Shown piece after piece: positions 62,326 through 64,000 of a stretch of DNA of 64,000 nt; the stretch's first letter is position 1; each line of letters starts with the position of its first letter. The translations under genes were made by a program, and so were the position numbers. This DNA comes from Anadara kagoshimensis. Taxonomy: Eukaryota; Mollusca; Bivalvia; Arcoida; Arcidae. The DNA is taken from the NCBI GenBank assembly GCA_021292105.1, contig CM037869.1:10560471-10624470 (forward strand). The letters run 5' to 3'. The notes under the pieces were generated by a model. It had not been told where the DNA came from and ran no database searches. It saw only the letters and a program-made list of their open reading frames with translations.

Positions 62326-64000
62326 CCATACAGCATCTAGCCAGCAAGTATGTACAACAATGAAGAGGGAGCAAGAGAGATGCACACAGAACTTTGATAG
62401 TGTCCCTATGTACTTTTAAGCCAGAAAGACTATATAACTAATATGCAGAGACAGAGAGAGAAGAGAGAGAGAGAGAGCACTTTGAATATAAAATTGTCAT
62501 CTAATTGGTTGTGTCATTTATTGTTTTTCAGACCTAAAACTTTACCAAGCATAGAAGAAGCTTGGGCATTACCTATACCTGCTGAACTTACCTCACGTCA
62601 AGGTGCTAGCCTAACAGCTCAGGTAAGACTTACCTGTAATTACTCAACATCTCATCAAGTTCATTAGTTTGTGTATACATGTATATTCTTTTGCACTATG
62701 TACACTATGTCGATACAGGTCACAGTGCCTCTCACAACTTAGCTTCAGTTTGGACAGATGAGATGTTACTAGCTATAGGTGAAGTGGCACAAAGTTGTAC
62801 CTCTGTATTGTACTGAGGGTTTTGCCTACTGTGACACGATACTTAAGTTATTTACAGGCTGGTCCGAAGGACCCTGTGAATTTCAATCTAAATGAAGAAT
62901 ACTTGACAAAAGAACAGGTCAATGACTATTTTTAAGCCTAGGATAGACCCAATCAGGTTTGAACCCTAACATCTAACGTATGAAGAGAGTACTCTACCAA
63001 CTGAGCTACCATAGTAGTTAGAGTGTATAATTTTGTACACATGGACACTTTCATCAGCTATGTAACGGGTTGTATGTTTAGATTTACAAACATGTATTTA
63101 ACTATTTGTATGTAATTTTACTTGTAGCACCTGTTGGCTAAACAGGCTATGATGGATGAAGAAAATGAAAAGAAAAAGCTTGCTACAAAGAGGGTAAGTC
63201 TGTTACACTCCAGTATCACAGTATCAATTGTTAATTTAATTTTATAATTTCTAGTTTTCTAGGTCTCTTTGATATGAAACATTACATGATATTTTTAGAA
63301 TAAAATAATAGGCCTATATATCTTTGTCACAGTTGAGTCAAAATTTATCTAAAGTTTTGTTTGATGTTCTTAATAACTCTGTAATTGTGAAAAAATAGCA
63401 TTCAAATAGCCAAAATTGTGAAAATGATAAGTTCCAATTTGTTACAAAACTCTAAAATGGAAAAGTGAAAACTTGTTTTATGAACAAAGGGCTCATGACC
63501 GATGAATTACAGTAGAACTTTGACCGCTTGAACATTGATGCCTCGAATACCCCAGAGTCATCTGCTGGTCCCCACCAAATTCCTGTTAAATCCTATGTAA
63601 GTGAACCTCGGTCGCCAATAACTACTATAACTAGAATTCCCCTGCTCGCTCGAACATTAAATATTTCTCGGTGGCTTGAACATTTGGCTGAAGTACATGG
63701 GGACTTCGAGCCATCGAAGTTCGAAGTTCTACTGTATAAATCTGAGTCATAAGCTAGTCTTATGTAACTCTTGGTTTACAGAGTTGCGTATAAGTACATA
63801 ATGGAAGGAAATTTAAATGACTTGATATATCTTTGTAGACATCGTCTGAAGCTCTTGATTCTGCCATGCCTCCTCCTATACAACTGACACAACAGGAAAT
63901 GACGATCCTTCACCATTTACAACAATCACAAGCCAACCTTAATCCACAACAACAGGAGTTGTTACAGACACTACAACATAAATATATACAACAACAACAA
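4702..64000 (+). CDS. KDM6A: KDM6A/UTX histone H3K27 demethylase, 5' part, 16 coding exons, runs off the right edge
   Basis: KDM6A removes methyl groups from H3K27 as part of the COMPASS-like MLL3/4 complex in the nucleus. The 5' half encodes a TPR scaffold; the catalytic JmjC domain is outside the window. Exons: 4702-4769, 7452-7524, 8201-8351, 8876-8925, 10396-10454, 51268-51388, 53178-53232, 54665-54699, 54919-55012, 58347-58473, 59009-59107, 60062-60234, 61559-61643, 62532-62622, 63128-63193, 63839-64000. They total 1,509 nt and join without a frame break to 503 residues. TPRs span roughly residues 85-370. Diagnostic matches to vertebrate UTX are [39 protein letters not shown] and [12 protein letters not shown]. 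The start ATG has an in-frame TAA two codons upstream. The N-terminus is about 30 residues shorter than human. Intron 5 is 40.8 kb. Confidence 0.96.
5380..5890. repeat. Minisatellite, unit about 36-50 bp (gtaggtcaacatacatctg)
   Basis: About thirteen imperfect units around the core tatgtaggtcaacatacat with a spacer such as 'acccagtacctctga'. Unit length varies, so the array is old or heterogeneous. It lies in KDM6A intron 1. Confidence 0.85.
6787..7170 (+). mobile_element. tRNA-derived SINE, family B, full length, with exact target duplication
   Basis: The head has an A box TGGCCTAGTGG and a B box GTTCGAGTCCC. The body follows, and the element ends in a (CCAA)n tail after 'gatgcgacgttaagcaac'. 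It is flanked by the exact 10-bp direct repeat TAGTGTAAGA (6777-6786 and 7171-7180). The target is itself a family C SINE (agatcc before, aaatttgtctg after), so the insertion is nested. A sister copy is at 9420. Confidence 0.88.
7452..7524 (+). CDS. KDM6A: KDM6A coding exon 2
   Basis: The acceptor ttttttccag lies behind a T run. Encodes CLYGFVKF and continues to ALIEK (residues 23-47); LYGFVKF corresponds to human LFGFVRF. Donor AAG|GTATCA, phase 0. Confidence 0.92.
7620..7900 (+). mobile_element. SINE family C copy
   Basis: Contains 'cagatcctaatgtgag', the lines 'tttcctccac' and 'gaactgaccacctt', and the end 'gaatcttgacttgggc' characteristic of the other family C copies here. The 'gacttgggcttaaaaca' end occurs twice, so part of it is duplicated. 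It lies in KDM6A intron 2. Confidence 0.65.
8201..8351 (+). CDS. KDM6A: KDM6A coding exon 3, first TPR
   Basis: Residues 48 to first base of 98. [19 protein letters not shown] is a TPR helix pair matching human FFCQLGHFNLLLEDYPKA. An insert rich in K, D and G (about residues 62-76) precedes it. Donor AAG|GTAAGT. Confidence 0.95.
8352..8875. other. KDM6A intron 3
   Basis: 524 bp. The only recurring word is 'tattgtgagttgtctccctt' at about 8603, found again near 12106, which hints at a dispersed repeat. Otherwise nothing recognised. Confidence 0.5.
8876..8925 (+). CDS. KDM6A: KDM6A coding exon 4
   Basis: Encodes [16 protein letters not shown] (residues 99-114), matching human LSAYQRYYSLQSDYWK. 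Acceptor atttcag|CA, donor AAG|GTATGT. Confidence 0.95.
9420..9812 (+). mobile_element. tRNA-derived SINE, family B, second copy
   Basis: Same structure as the copy at 6787 (TGGCCTAATGGATAAG head, 'ctgatgcgatgttaagcaac' tail). Near-exact direct repeats TAATCTACCACC (9408-9419) and TAATCTACCATC (9813-9824) are a probable target duplication. The B box is worn (GTTTGAGCCCC), so it is older than the copy in intron 1. It lies in KDM6A intron 4. Confidence 0.82.
10136..10314. mobile_element. Small inverted-repeat element, TA target (CAGTCAAACCT family)
   Basis: Begins CAGTCAAACC and ends GGTTCGACTG with TA on each side. The interior carries words such as 'cccttatataaag' and 'gcctttataagcaggt'. The TA duplication and CAGT ends suggest a pogo/Tigger-type non-autonomous element. 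Relatives lie at 13329, 26568, 30263 and 36808. Confidence 0.75.
10396..10454 (+). CDS. KDM6A: KDM6A coding exon 5
   Basis: Encodes [19 protein letters not shown] (residues 115-133) plus two bases of L134; human reads [18 protein letters not shown]. The donor CT|GTAAGT opens the 40.8-kb intron. Confidence 0.95.
10497..11130. mobile_element. Possible hAT-like element
   Basis: Left end TAGGGATGATAACAATTAAT and right end (read inwards) TAGTGTTGAACAATCAGAAC are similar. The flanks ATTTTAAT (10489-10496) and ATTACAAT (11131-11138) agree at 6 of 8 positions, as for a decayed 8-bp target duplication. No transposase is visible. Confidence 0.4.
11940..12080 (+). mobile_element. Decayed copy of the short 'ctatgtttcca' element
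   Basis: Shares 'gctatgtttcc', 'attgcc', 'tttctttcagaaagtaacc' and 'tttagcaaatctgtg' with the better preserved copy at 15189. Confidence 0.45.
12361..12583 (-). mobile_element. SINE family A copy, minus strand
   Basis: The head at the right end reads (minus) 'ggcagcttagttggtatag' with 'gttcgaacac' as B box. The body words 'gaccctgacaaagacttgaa' and 'tgccaagcactgggcatt' are diagnostic of the family. Confidence 0.65.
12697..13028 (+). mobile_element. SINE family A copy
   Basis: tRNA-like head GTAGCCCAGTTGGTAGAGTG and GGTTTAAACCC, then body ('aagacttgaaaacgggt', 'aagcactcagcattagaaaa', 'gaaagtcacgttctttc') and 3' end 'gatataagtgaaatat...gaacaccactactcaact'. Near full length at about 330 bp. 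Confidence 0.75.
13050..13225 (+). mobile_element. SINE family C, 3' part
   Basis: Reads 'gacagattctagtgtgaaaa', 'ggcactgtggtttcctccac' and 'ttttgactggggcataaaac', as in other family C copies; the head is missing. Confidence 0.6.
13329..13490. mobile_element. Small inverted-repeat element, CAGTCAAACCT family
   Basis: CAGTCAAACCTGCCTT at the left, AGACAGATTTGACTG at the right, TA flanks, 162 bp. The interior repeats 'ataaaggccac' in both orientations. Confidence 0.8.
13971..14032. repeat. Perfect 19-bp inverted repeat (hairpin)
   Basis: Arms ATCACAAATTGTGTAAAAC (13971-13989) and its exact complement at 14014-14032, with a 24-base loop. It could form a stable stem in DNA or RNA, or be the core of an eroded fold-back element. 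Confidence 0.75.
14296..14626 (-). mobile_element. SINE family A copy, minus strand
   Basis: Near full length: (minus) GCGGTAGCTCAATTGGTAGA head at 14626, 'gttctaacccc' as degenerate B box, and tail 'gactggggcgttaaacaccg' at 14296. Confidence 0.75.
14635..14910 (-). mobile_element. SINE family B fragment with internal tandem duplication
   Basis: Minus-strand copy of the family B body. The piece containing 'cagtataatgtgactgggg' and 'tgtggcatactgact' occurs twice about 105 bp apart (words 'cccagtcacattatactgat' and 'cccaagtcacattatactga'). Confidence 0.6.
15189..15327. mobile_element. Short inverted-repeat element, ctatgtttcca ends
   Basis: About 140 bp with ends TGCTATGTTTCCA and TGGAAACGTAGTA, which are inverted repeats with a few mismatches. 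Relatives occur at 11940 and, inverted, at 26872. Confidence 0.6.
16080..16800. repeat. Cluster of simple repeats (GA, ATA, A-rich, CA)
   Basis: (GA)n near 16110-16145, (AAT)n near 16225-16270 and 16375-16410, A runs near 16530-16580 and two (CA)n blocks at 16686-16725 and 16745-16800. No gene. Confidence 0.8.
18018..18335. mobile_element. Two adjoining SINE fragments: family B (minus) then family A (plus)
   Basis: 18018-18212 reads as family B in reverse ('tgttgtttaacatcacatca', 'ccttgtactagcac', 'gtctgtactctg'). 18213-18335 is the head-to-body part of family A ('gtgggtttaaaccctgg', 'gaaagtcacatg'). Confidence 0.55.
19013..19060. repeat. (GA)n microsatellite
   Basis: About 12 GA units followed by an interrupted stretch. 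Confidence 0.85.
19793..19880. repeat. 18-bp tandem repeat (cctcgctggctttattga)
   Basis: About four units with small changes. Confidence 0.8.
20085..21800. repeat. Minisatellite, unit about 95-105 bp, interrupted by a DNA element
   Basis: Imperfect units around 'gtgacctgctattaattagg' and 'tcaccagtgtatagttgtgt' run from about 20085 to 20710 and resume at 21661-21800. The gap is a 950-bp inverted-repeat element; removing it with one TA restores the unit sequence across the junction. Confidence 0.85.
20711..21660. mobile_element. 950-bp inverted-repeat DNA element inserted in the minisatellite, TA duplication
   Basis: Left end AAGTCCGATCACTTATTCAG followed by TGATGAA; right end, read inwards, TAGTCCGACCACATTTTCAG followed by TGATGAA. 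This gives about 26 bp of terminal inverted repeat with four mismatches. TA flanks at 20709-20710 and 21661-21662. No ORF, so non-autonomous. The family is not assigned. Confidence 0.82.
21905..22150 (+). repeat. Duplicated segment, copy 1
   Basis: About 240 bp ('tctattttatgaatatcatt' to 'tttttatctatata') with a close second copy at 22526-22765. A family A SINE lies between the copies. Confidence 0.85.
22189..22525 (+). mobile_element. SINE family A, best preserved head
   Basis: A box TTAGCTCAGTTGGTAGAGTG and B box GGTTCGATCCC are intact. The body and the tail 'gatataagtgaaatattctt' and 'gttaaacaccattactcaac' are complete. It is placed between the two halves of a 240-bp duplication. Confidence 0.8.
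22526..22765 (+). repeat. Duplicated segment, copy 2
   Basis: Matches 21905-22150 with scattered substitutions and small deletions (for example 'atttagacaaacaatcagct'). Confidence 0.85.
23262..23537 (-). mobile_element. SINE family C, minus strand
   Basis: Contains 'tatgcccaagtcaagattct', 'ggaaaccagagtgcccagag', 'gctgtgatccataatcttgt' and a tRNA-like head end 'ccacttagccagcc'. The middle part is the parent sequence of the 60-bp satellite at 37760. Confidence 0.7.
24160..24252. repeat. Two-copy 41-bp direct repeat
   Basis: 'cgaagtttggggggatatca' and its continuation occur twice in tandem. Confidence 0.85.
24455..24860. repeat. Degenerate minisatellite, unit about 30 bp (gttcttagattgctgcctag)
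   Basis: About twelve diverged units containing 'cagagttattgttctt' and 'gattgttgcctag' variants. Confidence 0.75.
25240..25648. repeat. 30-bp minisatellite (tagttcagttcagtttagac)
   Basis: About 13 units, the right half nearly identical. Because 30 is a multiple of 3 it gives an open frame with a ten-residue period on the plus strand; this is a by-product of the repeat, not a gene. Confidence 0.92.
26568..26813. mobile_element. CAGTCAAACCT-family element with a duplicated left end
   Basis: The first 65 or so bases (CAGTCCAACCTGCCTTAAAG and on) occur twice in tandem, then the normal interior and the end AGACAGGTTTGACTA. Confidence 0.75.
26872..27018 (-). mobile_element. Inverted relative of the ctatgtttcca element
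   Basis: Read on the minus strand it begins TACTATGTTTCCATTC and continues with 'ctaattcctgagaaattctt', parallel to 15189-15327. Confidence 0.55.
27706..28203 (-). other. Unassigned 165-codon ORF in KDM6A intron 5
   Basis: The longest intronic ORF not produced by a tandem repeat or a SINE. It is serine/threonine/asparagine-rich with one hydrophobic stretch (about residues 44-57, [14 protein letters not shown]). I recognise no family. It may be chance; a nested gene antisense to KDM6A is the alternative. Confidence 0.2.
28890..29095. repeat. Three-copy repeat, unit about 65 bp (tatgggtggaggrtat)
   Basis: 'ttatgggtggagggtatgaa', 'catgggtggaggatataaaa' and 'tatgggtggagagtac' are separated by 'cctgggttt'-type spacers. 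Confidence 0.65.
29108..29512. repeat. 50-bp minisatellite (tgtatacaatataatatagg)
   Basis: Eight units at an exact 50-bp spacing from 29111 to 29461. Two unit types (ending 'tagtcagtacctgg' or 'caatgtgtgcctgg') are interspersed at the right end. Confidence 0.93.
29663..29735. repeat. (CT)n microsatellite
   Basis: Two CT blocks with short interruptions. Confidence 0.85.
30263..30439. mobile_element. Small inverted-repeat element, CAGTCAAACCT family
   Basis: Left end CAGTCAAACCT after TA; right end 'ctgttttgactg'. The interior words 'gcaggtggtccttatata' and 'cccttatataaagg' place it in the family. Confidence 0.7.
30890..31600. repeat. gattgattgattg-rich simple and complex repeat
   Basis: GATT runs mixed with a longer unit of about 65-70 bp containing 'ggtgggtttgctggttggcc'. 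It gives proline/serine/asparagine-rich open frames on the minus strand that are not genes. Confidence 0.85.
32136..32473 (-). mobile_element. SINE family A, minus strand
   Basis: Minus head GTGGTAGCTCAGTTGGTAGA at 32470 and 'ggtctgggattcaaac' B-box region; tail 'gactaggacgttaaacacca' at 32143. Near full length. Confidence 0.8.
32690..33125. repeat. Minisatellite, unit 33-36 bp (ggtgacctacatttctggc)
   Basis: About 13 units of 'aacatggtgacctacatttc' with a 'tggctactaattac' or 'tggccactaatac' spacer. It shares the core ggtgacctacatttc with the larger array on the other side of a SINE. Confidence 0.92.
33137..33375 (-). mobile_element. SINE family C, minus strand, between two halves of a satellite
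   Basis: 'ttatgcttcagtcaagactt', 'ggaaaccagagcacccca' and 'aggccctatgatctg' are family C in reverse. The satellite units left and right of it differ. Confidence 0.7.
33410..34820. repeat. Minisatellite, unit 35-36 bp, about 40 copies (ggtgacctacatttcttac)
   Basis: Unit 'agtacggtgacctacatttc' plus 'ttacaactagttacc'. Variants (accagtatgg or actagtacgg, gacc or gact, a shorter 'catcttacactag' form) recur in blocks, a sign of higher-order duplications. Confidence 0.94.
35300..35512 (+). mobile_element. SINE family C copy
   Basis: 'cttacagatcacagtgcctg', 'ttcaaatcccacttgggaca', 'ctctgatttctctcaccatc', 'cctcgactggggcataaagc': head to tail of family C. Confidence 0.7.
35930..36200 (+). repeat. Probable dispersed repeat (tatcccctgctt start)
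   Basis: Contains 'gtctgtccatgtgtctgtcc', 'ggattttcatgaaactttca' and 'gatccgatggattt', wording I associate with dispersed repeats of marine invertebrate genomes. There is only one copy here, so this is recognition by style only. Confidence 0.35.
36808..36984. mobile_element. Small inverted-repeat element, CAGTCAAACCT family
   Basis: Left end CAGTCCAACCTGTATATAAG after TA; right end 'cctttaaggcaggttaatg' is worn. Confidence 0.65.
37154..37205. repeat. (GA)n microsatellite
   Basis: About 20 GA units at 37154-37195 followed by ggggtagaga. Confidence 0.9.
37680..37760 (-). mobile_element. Truncated SINE family C leading into the 60-bp satellite
   Basis: 'cctgtcaagattctttcact', 'ttggtggaggaaactggagt', then 'acccagtgtaaaccaccaaa'. 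The SINE sequence passes without a break into the first satellite unit. Confidence 0.75.
37752..39745. repeat. 60-bp satellite derived from a SINE, about 33 copies
   Basis: Unit 'gtgcccagtataaaccacca', 'aactccagcaagtaaactga', 'ttataatgcccctcaacaaa'. Copies are very similar; length variants (58-62 bp) cluster at 39055-39480 and 39655-39680. The period is divisible by 3 and the unit lacks stops in several frames, so 400-residue open frames appear on both strands; none is a gene. The unit matches the internal part of family C SINEs (compare 23340-23400). Confidence 0.96.
40550..41200. repeat. Minisatellite, short unit (gacaggtgtctgttatatag)
   Basis: Roughly 20-25-bp units of 'aggtgacaggtgt' and 'gttatatagag'. 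Two longer near-identical blocks of about 120 bp start at 40555 and 40695 ('gtctcacagttatataggag'). Confidence 0.88.
41880..42196 (+). pseudogene. LINE reverse-transcriptase tail, degenerate
   Basis: The frame ending in TAA at 42194-42196 encodes [20 protein letters not shown] and then [15 protein letters not shown]. This is the typical C-terminus of non-LTR element ORF2 proteins (pattern N-S-F-F-x-R-x-x-x-x-W-N-x-L-P followed by FK..L). Upstream, stops interrupt the frame. A 5'-truncated, inactive copy. Confidence 0.7.
42438..42684. mobile_element. 247-bp inverted-repeat element with perfect 44-bp arms
   Basis: Left arm GGTTTCACAATCATTCCTTA through CTTAAAT (42438-42481). The right arm, ending TAAGGAATGATTGTGAAACC at 42684, is its exact complement over 44 bases. 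The interior has no coding sequence. Identical arms suggest a young insertion or gene conversion. Confidence 0.88.
43260..43400. repeat. Two-copy 68-bp direct repeat
   Basis: 'aaacatgtgaacttccacca' / 'aaacatgtgaacttcaacca' followed by 'gagtgaggctgggtgc' in both. Confidence 0.85.
46235..46620. repeat. Loose repeats around 'gcactccttgta'
   Basis: 'atgcactccttgtaaaaaaa' occurs twice and a related 'atgcactccttgtatttaa' once, each near 'ttgacctayaaagt'. Probably three diverged units of about 150 bp. Confidence 0.55.
46885..47045 (+). mobile_element. SINE family C, 3' part
   Basis: 'gcagattctagtgtgagaaa', 'tcagtttacttgcctttggt' and 'gaatcttgtctgggac' match the family. Confidence 0.55.
48547..48702. 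repeat. Direct repeat of 27 bp flanking a 100-bp spacer
   Basis: 'atactttgcaacttcataaa' / 'atactttgcaagttcataaa', each followed by 'gacatt'. Between them is a small hairpin, AAAAGGTG-CTT-CACCTTTT. Confidence 0.65.
48850..49017 (-). mobile_element. SINE family A, 5' part, minus strand
   Basis: Minus head 'atggtatctcagttgataga', then 'gtctgactaagacttgaaa' and 'tgccatgtactcagga'. Confidence 0.55.
50449..50745 (+). mobile_element. SINE family A copy
   Basis: Head CGTAGCTCAGTTGGTAGAGT is intact but the B box is deleted ('ggttagggtctcaccaagac'). The tail 'agctggtgatgtctcaatat' is present. Confidence 0.7.
51268..51388 (+). CDS. KDM6A: KDM6A coding exon 6
   Basis: Acceptor cttgcag|A restores the L134 codon, confirming the join across 40.8 kb. 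Encodes [20 protein letters not shown] and continues [17 protein letters not shown], matching human [20 protein letters not shown] and RLGLMFKVNTDYESSLK (residues 134-174). Donor AAG|GTAACG, phase 0. Confidence 0.96.
51450..51690 (+). mobile_element. SINE family C copy
   Basis: 'cttacagatcacagagcctc', 'gacagatcctaatgtgagaa', 'aggcactctggtttcctcct' and 'gaatcttgactgttgcataa': head to tail of the family. Confidence 0.7.
51713..52000 (+). mobile_element. SINE family A, 5'-truncated
   Basis: Starts at the B box (GTGGGTTCAAACCC) and runs to 'gactgggacgttaaacacca', the cleanest family A tail in the window. Confidence 0.75.
53178..53232 (+). CDS. KDM6A: KDM6A coding exon 7
   Basis: Encodes [18 protein letters not shown] (residues 175-192), aligning with human HFQLALVDCNPCTLSNAE. 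Acceptor ttttttacag, donor A|GTAAGT. Confidence 0.95.
53233..54664. other. KDM6A intron 7: SINE family C remnants
   Basis: A two-copy 38-bp repeat ('cctcatttgtactactatca') at about 53374-53443. Family C SINE at 53455-53695 and a second partial copy at 53760-53890. About 53900-54664 has no recognised element. Confidence 0.65.
54665..54699 (+). CDS. KDM6A: KDM6A coding exon 8 (35 nt)
   Basis: A very short exon giving [12 protein letters not shown] (residues 193-204); human IQFHIAHLYETQ. Both flanking splice sites are strong (tatttcag and CAG|GTATGT). Confidence 0.93.
54919..55012 (+). CDS. KDM6A: KDM6A coding exon 9
   Basis: Encodes [13 protein letters not shown] and continues to [10 protein letters not shown] (residues 205-236); human RKYHSAKEAYEQL and VKATVLQQLG. 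Donor CTGG|GTAAGT, phase 1. Confidence 0.95.
55013..58346. other. KDM6A intron 9
   Basis: 3.3 kb. 55013-56870 looks like unique AT-rich sequence with no gene seen. 56875-58130 is a dispersed repeat containing tandem units. 58131-58346 is unique apart from A runs near 58241-58273. Confidence 0.6.
56875..58130 (+). repeat. Composite dispersed repeat with five internal 145-bp units
   Basis: Begins with a GTGCG-rich stretch and 'cgtcgttaacacctattttc', and ends 'caggcccatgggcctcttgt', an ending I have seen in mollusc dispersed repeats. Inside, from about 57365 to 58030, a unit of about 145 bp ('ctcgaaaactataaactttt', 'aggtcatgggttcaaaggtc') occurs five times. The word 'caaaggtcaaggtcacagatg' contains AAGGTCA half sites. 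Confidence 0.7.
58347..58473 (+). CDS. KDM6A: KDM6A coding exon 10
   Basis: Encodes [12 protein letters not shown] and [20 protein letters not shown] then LLG (residues 236-277); human WMHHTVDLLGDK and [20 protein letters not shown]. Acceptor tattttag|G, donor AG|GTATGT. Confidence 0.96.
58556..58797 (-). mobile_element. SINE family C, minus strand, in KDM6A intron 10
   Basis: 'tatgccccagtcaagattca', 'ggaaacaggagtacctggag', 'gaggcactgtgatccgtaag' and the head 'gggcctcagtggtcgagtgg' (minus). Well preserved. Confidence 0.75.
59009..59107 (+). CDS. KDM6A: KDM6A coding exon 11
   Basis: Encodes [20 protein letters not shown] and [14 protein letters not shown] (residues 278-311); human [34 protein letters not shown]. 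Its last 74 bases plus 14 intron bases form the unit of an 88-bp tandem array that continues downstream. Confidence 0.96.
59034..59639 (+). repeat. KDM6A: 88-bp array built from the 3' end of KDM6A exon 11 with its donor site
   Basis: Seven copies at a spacing of exactly 88 bp (catgatg at 59034, 59122, 59210, 59298, 59386, 59474, 59562). The first is the real exon. Each copy holds 74 exon bases and the intron start GTAAGTAAAAAGTC or a one-base variant; six copies keep GTAAGT (59108, 59196, 59284, 59372, 59460, 59548) and the seventh reads GGTTTGG instead. No copy has a preceding acceptor. The internal copies share GTC (Val) where the exon and the last copy have GCC (Ala), suggesting amplification of an inner unit. 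Confidence 0.95.
59640..60061. other. Rest of KDM6A intron 11
   Basis: A short direct repeat ('gagaacttgtttgcttatg' twice, 59670-59725) and otherwise unique sequence up to the acceptor ttttacag. Confidence 0.55.
60062..60234 (+). CDS. KDM6A: KDM6A coding exon 12
   Basis: Encodes two TPR units: [20 protein letters not shown] then [20 protein letters not shown] and [17 protein letters not shown] (residues 312-368). The first 20 residues equal human UTX, and the rest is nearly identical. Donor AAAG|GTTTGA, phase 1. Confidence 0.97.
60298..60508 (+). mobile_element. SINE family A with internal deletion
   Basis: Intact head GGTAGCTCAGTTGGTAGAGT and GGTTCGAACCC. The body jumps from 'ccccgaccg' to 'aaagtcacagttctttcgga' and lacks part of the 3' region, but ends 'gactgggactttaaacacca'. 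Confidence 0.75.
60844..61043. mobile_element. 200-bp inverted-repeat element, TA target (CAGTAAA ends)
   Basis: CAGTAAAGTGTGGATTCATT at the left; right end, read inwards, CAGTAAAACCTCATTTACAA; TA on both sides (60842-60843, 61044-61045). Pogo/mariner-like non-autonomous element in KDM6A intron 12. Confidence 0.65.
61046..61558. other. 3' part of KDM6A intron 12
   Basis: Contains a loosely repeated segment ('gctcgcctgcagg', 'aggcgagctatcaagttgt', 'gacaagctatcaagttgt'), perhaps two or three diverged units. No gene. Confidence 0.45.
61559..61643 (+). CDS. KDM6A: KDM6A coding exon 13
   Basis: Encodes [19 protein letters not shown] then SIPIQHLAS (residues 369-396); human has SALAARIKYLQAQLCNLP. 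Donor AA|GTATGT, phase 2. Its last 23 bases and the donor are repeated ten times downstream. Confidence 0.94.
61621..62365 (+). repeat. KDM6A: Array of KDM6A exon 13 ends and donor sites separated by GA tracts
   Basis: Ten copies, the genuine one included, of the exon end (CATCTAGCCAGCAA) with the donor GTATGTATAACAA and a (GA)n tract of variable length. Copies start near 61621, 61697, 61783, 61850, 61922, 62008, 62076, 62144, 62236 and 62323. All ten keep GTATGT. Variants (ccatacag, ctatacag, ctatacaac) recur in the same order along the array, which suggests duplication of blocks of several units. Confidence 0.93.
62532..62622 (+). CDS. KDM6A: KDM6A coding exon 14
   Basis: Encodes [19 protein letters not shown] then [11 protein letters not shown] (residues 398-427), the most conserved post-TPR linker of UTX/UTY. 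Acceptor gtttttcag|A, donor CAG|GTAAGA, phase 0. Confidence 0.97.
62757..63019 (-). mobile_element. SINE family A, minus strand, in KDM6A intron 14
   Basis: Minus head 'tggtagctcagttggtagag' at 63015-62996, 'ggttcaaacctgattggg' and worn body. Confidence 0.6.
63128..63193 (+). CDS. KDM6A: KDM6A coding exon 15
   Basis: 22 codons, [20 protein letters not shown] then KR (residues 428-449), phase 0 at both ends. It could be skipped without a frameshift. Acceptor cttgtag, donor AGG|GTAAGT. Sequence similarity to vertebrates is weak here. Confidence 0.85.
63510..63734. mobile_element. 225-bp inverted-repeat element, TA target (CAGTAGAACTT ends)
   Basis: Left CAGTAGAACTTTGACCGCTT, right 'cgaagttcgaagttctactg', TA at 63508-63509 and 63735-63736. 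The CAGTAGAAC-type end and TA target are those of Tigger/pogo-derived elements. KDM6A intron 15. Confidence 0.78.
63839..64000 (+). CDS. KDM6A: KDM6A coding exon 16, cut by the window edge
   Basis: Residues 450-503, open to the last base. [20 protein letters not shown] then [14 protein letters not shown] resembles human [20 protein letters not shown] and PAQKLMLEQLESQF. It begins a glutamine-rich, CAA-rich low-complexity region. Confidence 0.92.

Noticed and set aside
61633..62374. Several 80-130-codon open frames with SLSLSL or ERERER runs
   Set aside because: They are translations of the GA/CT tracts in the exon 13 array.
63528..63752. 74-codon ORF near KDM6A exon 16
   Set aside because: Lies inside the CAGTAGAACTT inverted-repeat element and does not join to neighbouring exons by splice sites.
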